A DNA stretch of 64,000 nt, from assembly GCA_949825045.1 (NCBI GenBank), contig OX463836.1:13417829-13481828 (forward strand). Direction: 5' to 3'. The first letter of the stretch is position 1, and every line of letters starts with the position of its first letter. Below, piece after piece: positions 41,501 to 54,500 of this stretch. The DNA is from Argyresthia goedartella (taxonomy: Eukaryota > Arthropoda > Insecta > Lepidoptera > Argyresthiidae). A model generated the notes under the pieces. The model did not search any database. It was given only the letters and a program-made list of their open reading frames with translations, and was not told the origin of the DNA. The position numbers and the translations under genes were made by a program.

Positions 41501-44500
41501 AAATAGAAACGAGAGTCTCTTTCAAATAAAGTTGAAAATATGCTTATGCTTGTAGCACAAGTTACAAACCTTTGTGAAATGGGCCCCAGACCAGGGGACT
41601 CACTGGGTTGCATTAAATCTTTTTTTAGAATCCAAGGACATTCTACATAAGTTGCCTAATCCGGGGAAAGAGAAGGAGCTGTTCAATTTGTGGCTGTACG
41701 CTGCGATATTTTGAGCCTTCCAAATGATCACATATATCTATAAATACCGACGTGTATGTCACAGACATTTTGATTAAAAATACCTCGCCGGAACCGATAA
41801 TCATCGACGCCAGCTCCAAACTTATAGAAAACAGGTTGTAATTTGTATGATTTTTATTATGTATAGTCAGCATCATAAACATGTATATGTCACCGTTAGA
41901 TTGTGAATACCGTCAATTTATAATTTTACACGCGATATTATAAACTCTCGAGAAATTATGAACTGTCAAAGCCGTTCACATTTTAACGCAATATTTTTCG
42001 TTAGTTTATAAACCATCAATGTCGAATCCTCAAATTGTGAACTGAGATTGAATCGGCATGCTACGGACCGCATACACAAAAACGAGGTAGGTTAGTTTAT
42101 TTAGGTTGCTTCAGTTGCCCGAAGGGCAAACCGCCCAGAAATAATTCAGCAAGCAATGGATGAGAAACAGCTTACTGTAATAGCATTGTTCGACTTCAGC
42201 AGCGCCTTTAACTTCGACGATTTCGACATTCTCGTTGAGATACGTCTTTGAACGTGTCCTATATCTCTGCTAACTGGTTCGACTCTTATCTGAGAGGTCG
42301 CCAGCTACGTATAAAGTCGGAGACGACTTCAACGGTGTGGTGTGATCTCTTTGCGGGAAACCCCAGGGTGGAATACTCTCCCCTCTTTTTTACTCTATCT
42401 TCATTAATTCCACCTCAGATGTCCTCTCCTCATCATATCATCTCTACGCCGACGATCTCCAATTATATACCGCCATTTCCCCCCCTGTGATATGGCACCA
42501 GCTGTAGAAGTATTAAATGCCGATCTCGAGAAAATCAGGGTTTGGGCCTCGTCTCATTGACTCCTTGTCAACCCTACTAAGTCACAGGCTATTATTATTG
42601 GTTCCAGGTACTCCCTTAACTTGTTACAGCATATTTCTATTACTCCTGTAACCTATGATGGAACCATGATCTCATACAGCACCAAGGCCAAAAATCTAGG
42701 AGTTATGTTTGAAAACCAGCTGTCCTGGTCAGAGCAAGTCAGCGAGGTTAGTAAATGTCTATTTGCCACTTTCCACTCCCTCAGGCATCTTCAAACCTTC
42801 CTGCCTCGTCAGACAAAAATCACGCTTGCCCAGTCTCTTCTTCTTCCCCTGATCGATTACGCTGCTGTCTGCTGAGAAAGCACAAACGAAGAGCAACTGA
42901 ATAAACTCGAGCGACTTCAAAACCTCGTGATTCGGTTTGTTTTCGGTCTGCATTCGACCACGTCTTAGAGTATCGCAGGGAGTTGAAATGGCTCCCGATT
43001 CGACTTCGACGGGATTCCCATATCCTCATTTGCCTCTTCAATATTTTATGTAGTCCTCGCTATCCTGGCTTCTTACGGGATCGCTTCGTTTTTCTGTCTT
43101 CGGATAGGCCACGGAGATCTCACACTCGGTCACTACTTACAACTCCGCAACATAACACTACCGCTTATGAGAATGGGTTCAGACTACGAGCTATCAGTCT
43201 CTGGAACAAACTCCCCAGCGCCATCAGAGACAGTCCGTCAATTCACACTTTTAATAGTCGTTTCAAAGAACACTATCTATCTCTTCCATGATAAGTATTA
43301 GTATTTATTTGTATCTACTATGTGTGTATGTTACATATTTGTATATAGCATTATTTTTAGTATTATGAAGATATTGTTTTTATTTTATTGTTCTGTACAT
43401 AGTTCTACCTTTAGTTTCTTTTTGCCTCTCCATTCTAGGTTTGCTGGAAGAAATATCTTGTTAGAGATAAGCTCGCCTTTGTACATGTTCTTTCCTTGAT
43501 ATTTGTTTTGTTATCACTGTTTTGTGCAATAAAGTATTACAAAGCGCACAGGATGCGTTTCCAATGCTGCCAATTTGATCTAAGTTCACAATTTGGCATT
43601 GACGGATTATAAACTAACGAAAAATCATGCATTAAATTGTGAAAGGTTTTGACAGTTCATAATATCGTAAGTAAGATTATAAACGGACGATGTTCATAAT
43701 CTGACGCTAACATGTTGGAAAACGTTTTTATGAATAAATATAAACATAAAAATACTAATAAACCATGTTAAATAATAATAAAAAAGGATTGAAAATTAAG
43801 TTATTTAACGTCTGTATATTACTACAATAGTACATTACTGCAAAGAAGCCGGGAAAGAAGGGCTTGCCGGCTGAATATGTATAGACCGGATAGGAATACG
43901 AAGCCGGCAAGCTCTATTCACGGCCAGAGGCATGTATAGTGCTTTTTTCACACATGCAATGAAATAAAAAATGCTTATCGTAATTTGGTCGTCCGTTGAT
44001 GTTTTTTGCCCTGAGTATAAAATTAAATATGTATATAACTACCTGCCCATATTACCTGCAATGTATGTATGAGATTCCATTTCAGTACCCGTTTCGACAG
44101 CGGCGCGAACGTGATACTTCCAAGCCTATTATAGCGCACGTAATGACGACATTTCGTTGCATGTGTGAAAAAAATATTTTTACTGTGATTTTAAATCGTG
44201 GCTGATGCGGAAGGATATTTGCCTCACGCGCCTCACGTCAAATTTTACGAAAGGGATGATTGGCACTTTGTATTTTTTATTGCGATTAGTATTAATTTTG
44301 TTTCAAATGCACTTATTTCAAGGCACACAGTATTCGCTCGTAAACAGTACAACATATATTCCAGTATAATTTACAGCAAATTAACAATATTTTTAATGTT
44401 CATCCAAAGGTATCACTCGAGTGCAAGACCACTGTCTCAAAATGGCTCAAACCCCTGGACTATAAAGCAACAAAATTAGTTCTCAAAATAACAAAATAAA

Positions 44501-45546
44501 AATCTAAATAAAAAACAATAATTCATATTTATTTATTTCCGATTTCATTACATATTCAGCTTAATTATTACATATTTAATTTAATTTATCAATCTAATTT
44601 AGTCAGGATTTATTTTAAGTTCGTAAACATTACTATAAATCTTCTCATACACACTTTTGAATAAATGATGAATAAAAATATAATGAAAACAGTGTGCAGA
44701 CTAAGTCATAATTCCCTCCCCTCCCAAAACACATTAACAGGCACTACTCTACATACTTTTAGAGACTCACTACACCTCTCATCTTCTCACCACATTCACT
44801 CTACTTGACATTTTCACCAAAATCTATGTTTTAACGATACAATTCACACCACATGCATTTATTTTTGTCTACTCTATTTAATTATATTAAGATGTAATAA
44901 AAAAAAATCAAATCCGAAATTAAGATAGAATTTAACTAAAGTTTCTCATGGGGTAACTAACTATGTAACTTTTCGAACGAGCGTTAGGATAAATCAAATG
45001 TCATTTTCCCACACAAAAATGACAATGCAGATCTACCTACCGTACCTACCTACAAAATGTTAACAGCAGGAGAAATGTTCATCTATTTTGATTCACGTAT
45101 CTAAGTACCTACATATTAACAAAATACTTTAAAAACACGTCCTCCAATGCAACACAAGTCACCGCAGGAAAATTGATTACTAACTATGAAGTCTACGACA
45201 CAGTGCGACTGACTGAACTTACTTTATTAATACTTCCGTTTCATTTTTGCGACGTTGCCAGTTTCAAAATACTAGTTTCCGCAGTAAATGTTGATCAGGA
45301 AATGTTTACAATGATCAACAAAGTTTCATTTAGTGTAAAAAAAGGCGGTTAAAAGATCAACAATGGCCGTATCAGTCGATGACGAGATAGAGGCTTTGCG
45401 GCATACTTAGGCACAGCGTCGCAAGGAGGAGAATTATTATATAGCTATTATAGCACGATATACTCAAAACTTCCTAAGTAATAGCGGGTAAAACTGATCA
45501 ACAATTGATGCAGATTTCAGCCTGATCAACAATGGCCGAAAGGAGG

Positions 45547-45580
<34 letters not shown>

Positions 45581-48500
45581 TTATTTACATGATATTATCA
45601 ATCAAAGTTTCTTTTCCTGCTCATCAAACGACGATGTTGACGATTTTCTGAGTGCAGAAAGCAACATCTCCGCTTCGGAGGAACCCCTTTCTGCTAACAT
45701 TGGGACTGTTTTTGGTGGTGTGGAGGAAAACCTAAACATCGTGCATATCAATGCTCAAAGTATTCACTCCAGCTATCCGGACCTGCTCGAGGCTTTTAGT
45801 GACTAATGCGTGGACGGCATTCTTGTCTCTGAGTCGTTCCTAAAGCCATCGCTGTCATCTTCTTCGTACTCCATTCCAGGATACAGACTTTACAGGAACG
45901 ACAGAGTCGGGAAAGCCGATGGGGGTGTCGCTATCTATCTGCGAGTGGAAATCCCATGCAATGTGATCAGCGCGTCCCCTAGCCAGTACTCCGAATCTGC
46001 TGAACATCTCTTTCTCGAAATAACTCTTCACCATAGTAAGGTCCTCCTCGGAGTTCTTTATATCCCCTCTCTTCGCATCGACTACTTCGACACATTAGAA
46101 TCCCTCCTTAATGAACTCTCACCTCTGTATAACGATACCCTCATTCTAGGTGATTTCAACACCTGTCTCCTCAAAAACGACTCCCGTTCTACCAAACTCA
46201 AGTTTATAGTCGACTCTTTCAATCTGCATATTCTACCTCTTGATGCCACGCATTTCCAACCTCACTGCTCTCCCTCTCTCCTCGATATTATGATCGTCTC
46301 TAACTTGGATAAGGTCGTTGTACATGGTCGACTCAACTCTCCTTTCTCGTTCCACGACCTTATCTATCAGCCAAATTCACAAATAAAATATCTTTATCTT
46401 TATCTTTATCTTTATCTTTCGTATAAGATCAGGCCTCTCAAGAGCAGAGCAAAATTTCTTAATATTCGTAACTTTAGGGATATTAACCTAGAGTCTCTTA
46501 GGTCGGATGCCTTGTCGATCGACTGGTCCACTGTAATATCCAGCGACACCATGGACGAGAAAATCAACAAGTTCAATATCATAGTCCTAGGTCTCTACGA
46601 CAAGCATGCACCTATAAAAAAGTGAGAGTGACAACACTTACCCGCCCCTTGGCTAACAGTTACTATTAAGCGTCTAATGGCCAAGAGGAATAGAGCCAAG
46701 TGTAAATACCATAAGAATCCGACAGATGACAATTTTCTTTCTTACAAATGTCTTCGCAACCGCTGCAACTGTCTTTGTCGTGATGCTAAGCGTCGGCACA
46801 TCCACGAGAGTATTGAAAGTTACACACCAGCTCAGGTGTGGAAGTTTCTAAAAACACTTGGCATTGGTAAGACTTACATGCTGGTAATATAGATCTCAAC
46901 GGTCTCAACCAGTTCCTTTCTGCCCCACCTGTTGTGATGGATCCCTTTGTTAAACAAGTCACCCTTCAGAGCCTGCGCTCTAAGTCCTTACCCGACACCA
47001 CACCATTCTACTTGAGCAATGTTGGAATCTATGCGGTTAAGAAGGCGGTACTAGCAATCAGCTCGAAAGCCGTAGGTGATGATAAAATCTGCCTTAAAAT
47101 GCTTTTAACAATCTTGGATGAGCTACTGCAAGCTATTACACATGTTATAAATTTTTCCCTATCGAATGGCATCTTCCCCACCAAGTGGAAAAAAGCATTA
47201 GTCATCCCACTCCCTAACACTTCCAGTCCCACCTCTTTTAAAGAGTATCGACCTATTTCAATCCTACCCATCCTCTCCAAAGTCCTTGAATCCATTGTCC
47301 ATACCCAGCTCTCTTCTTACCTTCTCTCAAACAATCTGCTGAACATGTACCAGTCAGGATTCAGACCGGGTCATAGCACCGTCAAGGCTCCCATGAAAGT
47401 CACAGATGACATCCAGGTAGCCATGGACCGCAAACAGCTTTCCGTGCTGGCTTTACTTGACTTCAGTAGTGCCTTCAACTGCGTAGATTTTGACATTCTT
47501 GTTGAGCTTCTCAGATCTCTGAACGTCTCCTCCTTCTCTGCCAGCTGGTTCGACTCTTATTTGAGGGATCGGCAACAGCGTATCAGGTCGGAAGAGATAT
47601 CCACTGAATGGTGTGACCTCTTTACAGGCGTCCCTCAAGGTGGTATTCTTTCTCCTCTTCTATTCTCGATCTTTATCAACTCCATCTCGGACGTCCTGTC
47701 CTCCTCATATCATCTTTACGCTGATGATCTCCAGATTTATTGCCACTTCTCTCTTAACGATGCACACTCTGCTGTGGAGGCTCTCAACGCTGATCTTGAG
47801 GGTATAAGAAGTTGGGCTTCATCCTTTGGACTCCTGGTCAACCCGAGCAAGTCCCAGGCCATGATAATAGGTACCAGACATTCTCTTTACTTGTTGCAGC
47901 AACATCCTATTCCACCTGTCACTTTTAATGGTACCACAATCGTATATAGCGATAGAGTTAAAAACCTGGGTCTAATCTTCGACAACCAGTTGTCCTGGTC
48001 ATCGCATGTCAATGAGGTAAGTCGCCGAGTATTTTCTACCTTTCACTCTCTCAGGAGACTTCAGTACTTTTTGCCTCGACATACCAAAATGACTCTTGCT
48101 CAATCTCTCATTCTACCCCTCATCGATTACGCTGATGTCTGCTGGGTCAGTGCCAAATGTCGGGATTCGGTTTATTTGCGGCTGCGCAAATACGACTATG
48201 TGTCACAACATCGCAGGGAGTTGAAGTGGCTGCCGATTCGTCTTCGTCGGGATTCACATCCTCAATTTCCTCCACAACATTTTACGTAATCCTCGCTACC
48301 CAACCTTCTTACGAGACAGTTTTCAATTTATTTCTTCCAGCAGATCTCGGAGAACTCACGCAGTTTCCATGCTCACAACTCCACAGTATAACACCGCTTT
48401 CTATGAGAACGGGTTTAGAGCCCGGGCCATTCGGTTGTGGAATGCACTCCCCTGCACCATCAGGGACAGTCCTACTCTGAAAATCTTTAAAAGTCGTGTG

Positions 48501-51500
48501 AAAAAGCATTACCTCTCCCTTTAGAGTTATAGGTAGTATGCATGTAAGTATGTATTAGTATAGTGTATAAAATAGTAGTTGTTGTAGTATTATAAGTATT
48601 TAGTATATTATTATAGTTATTATTTAATTTATTTTATTTATTATTTTATATATTGTACACATAGGTCTACCCCTGCTTAACCATCAACTTTTCCCTTGTT
48701 TTCCTGGTTTGCTGGAAGAGATCTCTTATTAGAGATAAGCTCGCCTTTGTACACTTTTTTATGTAACTCTTGTTTTTTGTATGATTTGTGTGCAATAAAG
48801 AAATTATGAATTATTTGGGGAAGGAAGTGCTCAAACAATTGGAATTTGGGGGAAATAGTCACAATAGAGGACCGATCACCCGCCTGTGTTCAGCGGGATT
48901 CTCACCTTATCATCTAGGTATATATCTATCTTGGGCCTTTGACACGGCTTTAAGAATAGAGAGAGATTAGTATTAAATAAGATTTACCGACTTTTTGAAT
49001 AGATACAGGTAAGTAGGTGAGACCCGAGGATTGCTGTATTTGATTGACAAGAGCACCACTATACTGACGAAAGTTTCATAGACACGTCTCACACGTCGTC
49101 GTACTCTTGTACGAATGGAAACACTCACACAGGAGCAAATTGCTATTGGACTTTTAGTCAAAATACATATACAAAATACGTATATATACTACATACACCT
49201 ATATACTTTTTATGAACTGTCAAAGCGGTAGTTTAGTCCGTTAGTTCAATGAAAATACAGGTAAGTGACGTCTTAGTCAAATTCTGTCTTTTTTTCACAA
49301 AATTGAGTGTATAAAATACGGCTGCTGGAAATATACAATTCTGATGATGTCAAACCTATATGTTCAAATAGATTCAACTTCAGACACCTTTCTAGATTTT
49401 TTGGACTACCTACCTACACTACATTATTTTAACTTTACCGCTCGACGCTTCCGGCTTTTTTAAACCGTAAATCAATTAACTGTATTCAGATTTTTCCCTT
49501 ATTATATTACTATACTCTTCAAGATACACCTCTGTGCCAAATTTCAAGTTTACAGGACATTAAACTAGTTTCGTAGCAAGACAAATAGTTCTTCACACGC
49601 GACTGGTTACGTAGGTAGCGTTGGTTTCGTAGGCGGCCGAAGGAATCTTGATCACTTTCAGCGACCAAAACCGAGAAGTGTCAAGTGGTAAACTTAAAGT
49701 AATCGTACTGTAAATAGGTGGTAATCCACTAAATCTAGAAACATGTCTGAAGTTGAAATTATTTGAACAAAAAGGTTTAGCAATATCAGAAATGTATATT
49801 TTATACGCTAAATTTGGTGTAAAAAGGAAAAATTTTACTATGTCACATGCTTATATTTTATCAGAACTCACGGACTAATTAGTCCGCTTTGACAGTTCAT
49901 AAAAAGTATATTAGTGTATTTACTATATTATTCTTTTGACTACCAGTCCAATAGCAAATTGTGTTTCTGTGAGAGCCTCCATCGAAAAGTTTGACGACGT
50001 GTGAGACGTGTGTATGAAATTTTCGTCAATGTAGTGGTACTCTTGTCAAGCAGCCCATTAGCCAACCCTTTACACCCACACAGACACAATTTTCGGGTCT
50101 CACCTACTTGCCTGTACCTATTCAGAAAGTAGGTAAATATTATAAAAATAATAATCACTATCTAGTCGCAAAGCTGTGACAGAGGCCCTAAGGCAGCTTG
50201 AATACTTCAGACAGTCGGGTAGGCCACTAGCCCGACACCCCTCCACCAACCCGCAATGAGCCAACCTGGTAGAATATGGCTCGAGCTTACTCGAATCCCA
50301 CTAAACTATCGATCTTTGCAAATATCTGTCTTCTTAGTATCCTGAAACGACACTGGCACAACACATCAGAAATTAAGAGTTACGACGTATTATTTTGACA
50401 AAATACCGGGATCTCGGTTCTAACCTTCCCGCCTGTACGCAATGAACTAAGATTAACGTTTGAGTTTTCAGACAACAAAGGTGCCGTCACCACCTACAGT
50501 GTACATGTGTGGACTTTCACAAGACGCTTCCATCACTTGGGGTAAGTGACCATCATTATCACGGCCAGCCCTCCTACCCGTGATACGCAAGGCAAGAATT
50601 CAAGCTTGCTTTTCCGTCATTTGAACAGAACACAGTTACCTACTCTGTCGAGAAGAATGAAAACTTCATACAAAAAACGCTAAGGCTACCACTAGGTGGC
50701 GCTAGTAAATAGTTTTTTTGTACACAAGTACACAAAAAATAAAAAGTAGTTTGGTGATCATTTATCCAAACAAATTTGGTGATCTTTTACTAATTCTGGC
50801 GGTCGTTTCGAATTTATTTGTAGTAAAATAGGTGCGTTTTTGGTGATCGTTTAAACACAAGTCAAAATTATATGGGACTACCTCTGAATTATGACCTACA
50901 AATAAAAACACGAATCATCAAAATCGATTCCTAATTGACGGAATAATCGCGTAATAATAGTAGTTTATGTGACTGCTACATAATGGAGGGCATTAATACT
51001 CGAGAGGGGGTTTATGAAACGAGCCGAAGGCGAGTTTCATAATAATATCACTCGAGAGTTTTAATGCATAATTATGTACAGTTACATACACTAGTTTATC
51101 GACACACTTATCATAAGCTCTCTTTGATGTTTTCAGGGACCGCATGTTTGACCGGCATTGTGGCTCTGCAGTAGTTTAGCTTGTTCTGTAGTACCAACTT
51201 CACGCCGGCGGGCGTCGGCGTTCGAAATTTGAATGTCGTAACATGTAGAAAAACTACACATTATGGTCATAATGTGTAATTTTTCAGATAAGAAATGAGT
51301 TTTTACCAATTGTAGTTTAACATTATGCTGATCGTAACGTGCGGTTTTTGTACGCAGTAAAGAGGGTTTATGATACGTGTGTAGATAAACATACAAAAAA
51401 AACAGTCGAATTAAGAACATCCTCTTTAAGTCGGTTGAAAAGGTATCGCCTAGGGCTTTGGCGGTAAATCCACGCTACGATATTTTGGTACATCAGCTTT

Positions 51501-54500
51501 TTCCTGATTTAAAAAATTACGAGACTACTTAGTTAGTCTATTGTCTAGAGGTTTTGCGCTCGCCACTCACGCAGGAGATGCAGGTTCGAATCCGGTGCTG
51601 ACCTGTACCAATTACTACATTTTAAGGACTTTCTAACGGCGATTGAAAACATCGCGAAGAAACCTTCAATCTCCATAGCTGTGGTGATGGGCTAGCCCCC
51701 TGTCGAGCGTATCGAATAATTCACCAAGTTAAAAACTTCAAAAAACCGACTTCAAGTTCAAACCCCATTTCTTCCTCCCTTGGTCGGGATGCGAAATTAG
51801 AGTATTTACATGAAAAGTCCTCATAAAAACGTTTGCTGCACGGAACCACAAAGCTAAACGTCATTTGTATTTTTAGTATTTTTTTATTTACTCAAAAAGC
51901 GCTAAATAAATTTTGATAAAATTTATATAGGACCATCTCTAAAGTATGGCCTACCAATCAGAACAAGAACTATCAAAATAGGTTCTTAATAGGCGGAGTG
52001 ATCGCGTAACAAACAAACACACAAAAAAAACAGGCGAATTGAGAACCTCCTCCTTTTTGAAGTCGGTTAAAAACCGGCTAAAAGTGGGCACAATTGTGCC
52101 TCTGCCACCCCGTATGGGAAATTGAGTGACGCTATGTTTTTGTTATCAAATATCAGCTACTCTCATCTAATCTCCAGGCTCGTTCCTGACCACATGCCGC
52201 CGGATCACACGCTCCATACCCTCATCACGCGCCGTGTACCCATTCATCCTCATCATCACGCGAGGGTCGCTTCGGGCCTGGCTGCTGGGGCTGGTGCTCC
52301 ACTGGCTGCCGGCCTGCCTGGTCGATGGGGCTGGCCTGCTGGTGGGGAGACGGCTGGGGTAAATTTATAATGTTTATAATTTACTTTGGACTATTTATTT
52401 ATTGCTGTTGCGATGGGCTCCAGCCACGGAAATTGGAGCATCAAATAGATGGGTGGCTAAAGGTAGGGATAGGGTTTGTTTCCGTCCACTGTTGGGTAGT
52501 CTCCTCTTTTTCAATCAAATCCAGGTATTCCCCGCGATTTTGGTAAAAGAGAATATCGATGTTTATTTCCCTTTTCTATTCACTGTTTCCAACCCAATAT
52601 GATAGAAAACAATAAAAATACTGTTATAGAGAACCATTTTAACTAAATCACGGATTAAATTTCGGTGGCTAAAACGCCGCCATTTGTCGCGGCGGCGGCG
52701 GATGACGTCAAATGTCACACTCCATGTTGATTTTGTTGTTACCAGTGCCGATTAGTTATCCAAATCAGTTTTATTTTGGTGAGACAATGGAAGAAGTTAA
52801 AAAACTATATTATAGGTATTAATTACATCGTGCCAAAGTACGATAACTCAATTAGAAGTGCAACAGATAAATAGTTTTTTTAAACAGAATAAGTTATACC
52901 AGACAATTCATCTGTGTCACATCCCATTCCGACCGATTGTGATGCGTTTCGAAAATTTTAATTTTCTGTCCTTATTTTGCAATTTTATTCAAATATTTTA
53001 GACAAGAGACGACATAATTAAATTAATCATAAAAATAATATAAATGAATAAATGAATGGTGCCTCTCCAGCCAGGAGTTTATCCCTGGTCTTTCGGCCGG
53101 CATACCTGAGGGCACAAGTTTTGGAAGGAGGGGTTGTGACCTGCTCGTCAGGAAGGGAAGGAAGGTAATTTCAATCAACCGACTCTTCAGCCTAAAGTCA
53201 ATATAGGATATGTAGAATGGTTGGGATGAGGGATTTGGCGAGTAGCGGTTGTTTTCTTCGAGTTCTTGCTATCCTTCTAGTTTCATCATCAGTGTTTCCA
53301 TTTGCTGACTAATGTTCTGCTTGGTTTTCCTGAGAGCTGTTTCATTCTTTTTCCAAGACGATGTTTCTTCACATCTTGAGGCATATTTGTCTTTATCTCT
53401 GAGAAGCATAATGAGTCCTTCCAATGGGTAATAGTTCTTCTTGGGCTTGAGACGTCGAGAATTTGTACAGCAACCCCTCGTGCCCGTGATGACATTTAAT
53501 GCAAGAAAGTTAGGTTTGTCAAAAAGGTCAACCTCGGAATGTGAGATATTAAGCTGGAAACATCATTGTTGCCATATGGGCATATAATTTTCATGAGTAT
53601 GCAGATAACTGTACAGCGCAGAACGAGAATTGGCATCTTTACACCGCTTTTATAATCATGCTGAATAGTCCTTAAAAAGAAATCGAAAGCATAACTGATG
53701 TTCTCCGACCGGGTTCGGTCACGGCGACTGTAACTGCTGAGGAAGGCGTCGTTCGTGTGCCCTCATATGGCTTGCGTAGCCTATTTTATTAGAAAAAGTG
53801 CGATTGCACTGGCCACACGTCAGCACGCCATTTTGGTGCGTGTACTGTATTGCGGCAGGTGTTCTGCCTCGTAGTTTGTCTCGCTTGGCATCAAGAGTAG
53901 CTCTTCGTTGGGCCTCGAAATCGAAGATCTTTGTGTGCACCGTATGTCGCCACTTTGCCTTGTCTTCCGTGAGTTCCTCCCACGTGGAGTGCTCGATACC
54001 GCAACTTTTCATATGTCGCTTCTGCACGTCTTTGAACCTCAAGAACTGACCGCCTTGCTTGCGTTTTCCGTTCTGTAGTTCACAGTATAAGAGACGTTTT
54101 GCAAGTCGTTCCTCTGGCATCCGTCGCACGTGGCCACACCATCGCAGTTGACGCCTCATCAAGTAAGCTTCGACCCCATCAACATTAGAACGTCGTAATA
54201 TCTCTGTATTCCTGATACGGTCAGACCACTTGACGTTCAAAATGTTTCGAATACATCTTAGATGGAATCTGTCTAAAGCGCTGATATGTTTACGGTATGG
54301 ACACCAGGTCTCGGCGGAATAGAGAAGGTTCGGAAGAACTATGGCCATATAGACGGAGACTTTGGTGGATAGCTTGATGTCATGCGATCGGAAGACTTTG
54401 CGCTCCAACCTCCCAAAAGCTGCAGCAGCAGCGCTAATTCTTCCATTCAATTCTGGATCAAGATCGTATTTCGACGATACAGTGCTCCCAAGGTATTTGA

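Noticed and set aside
44198..44479. 93-residue open frame
   Set aside because: No similarity recognised, AT-rich, and it overlaps an inverted-repeat neighbourhood. Not supportable as a gene.
52157..52358. Alternative upstream acceptor for FAR exon 7 at 52156
   Set aside because: In the required phase it meets a TAA at 52168-52170, so the acceptor at 52176-52177 is used.
52122..52370. 82-residue open frame over FAR exon 7
   Set aside because: The Ala/Gly/Pro-rich translation is in the wrong frame. The FAR frame over the same bases matches the family and the exon phases.
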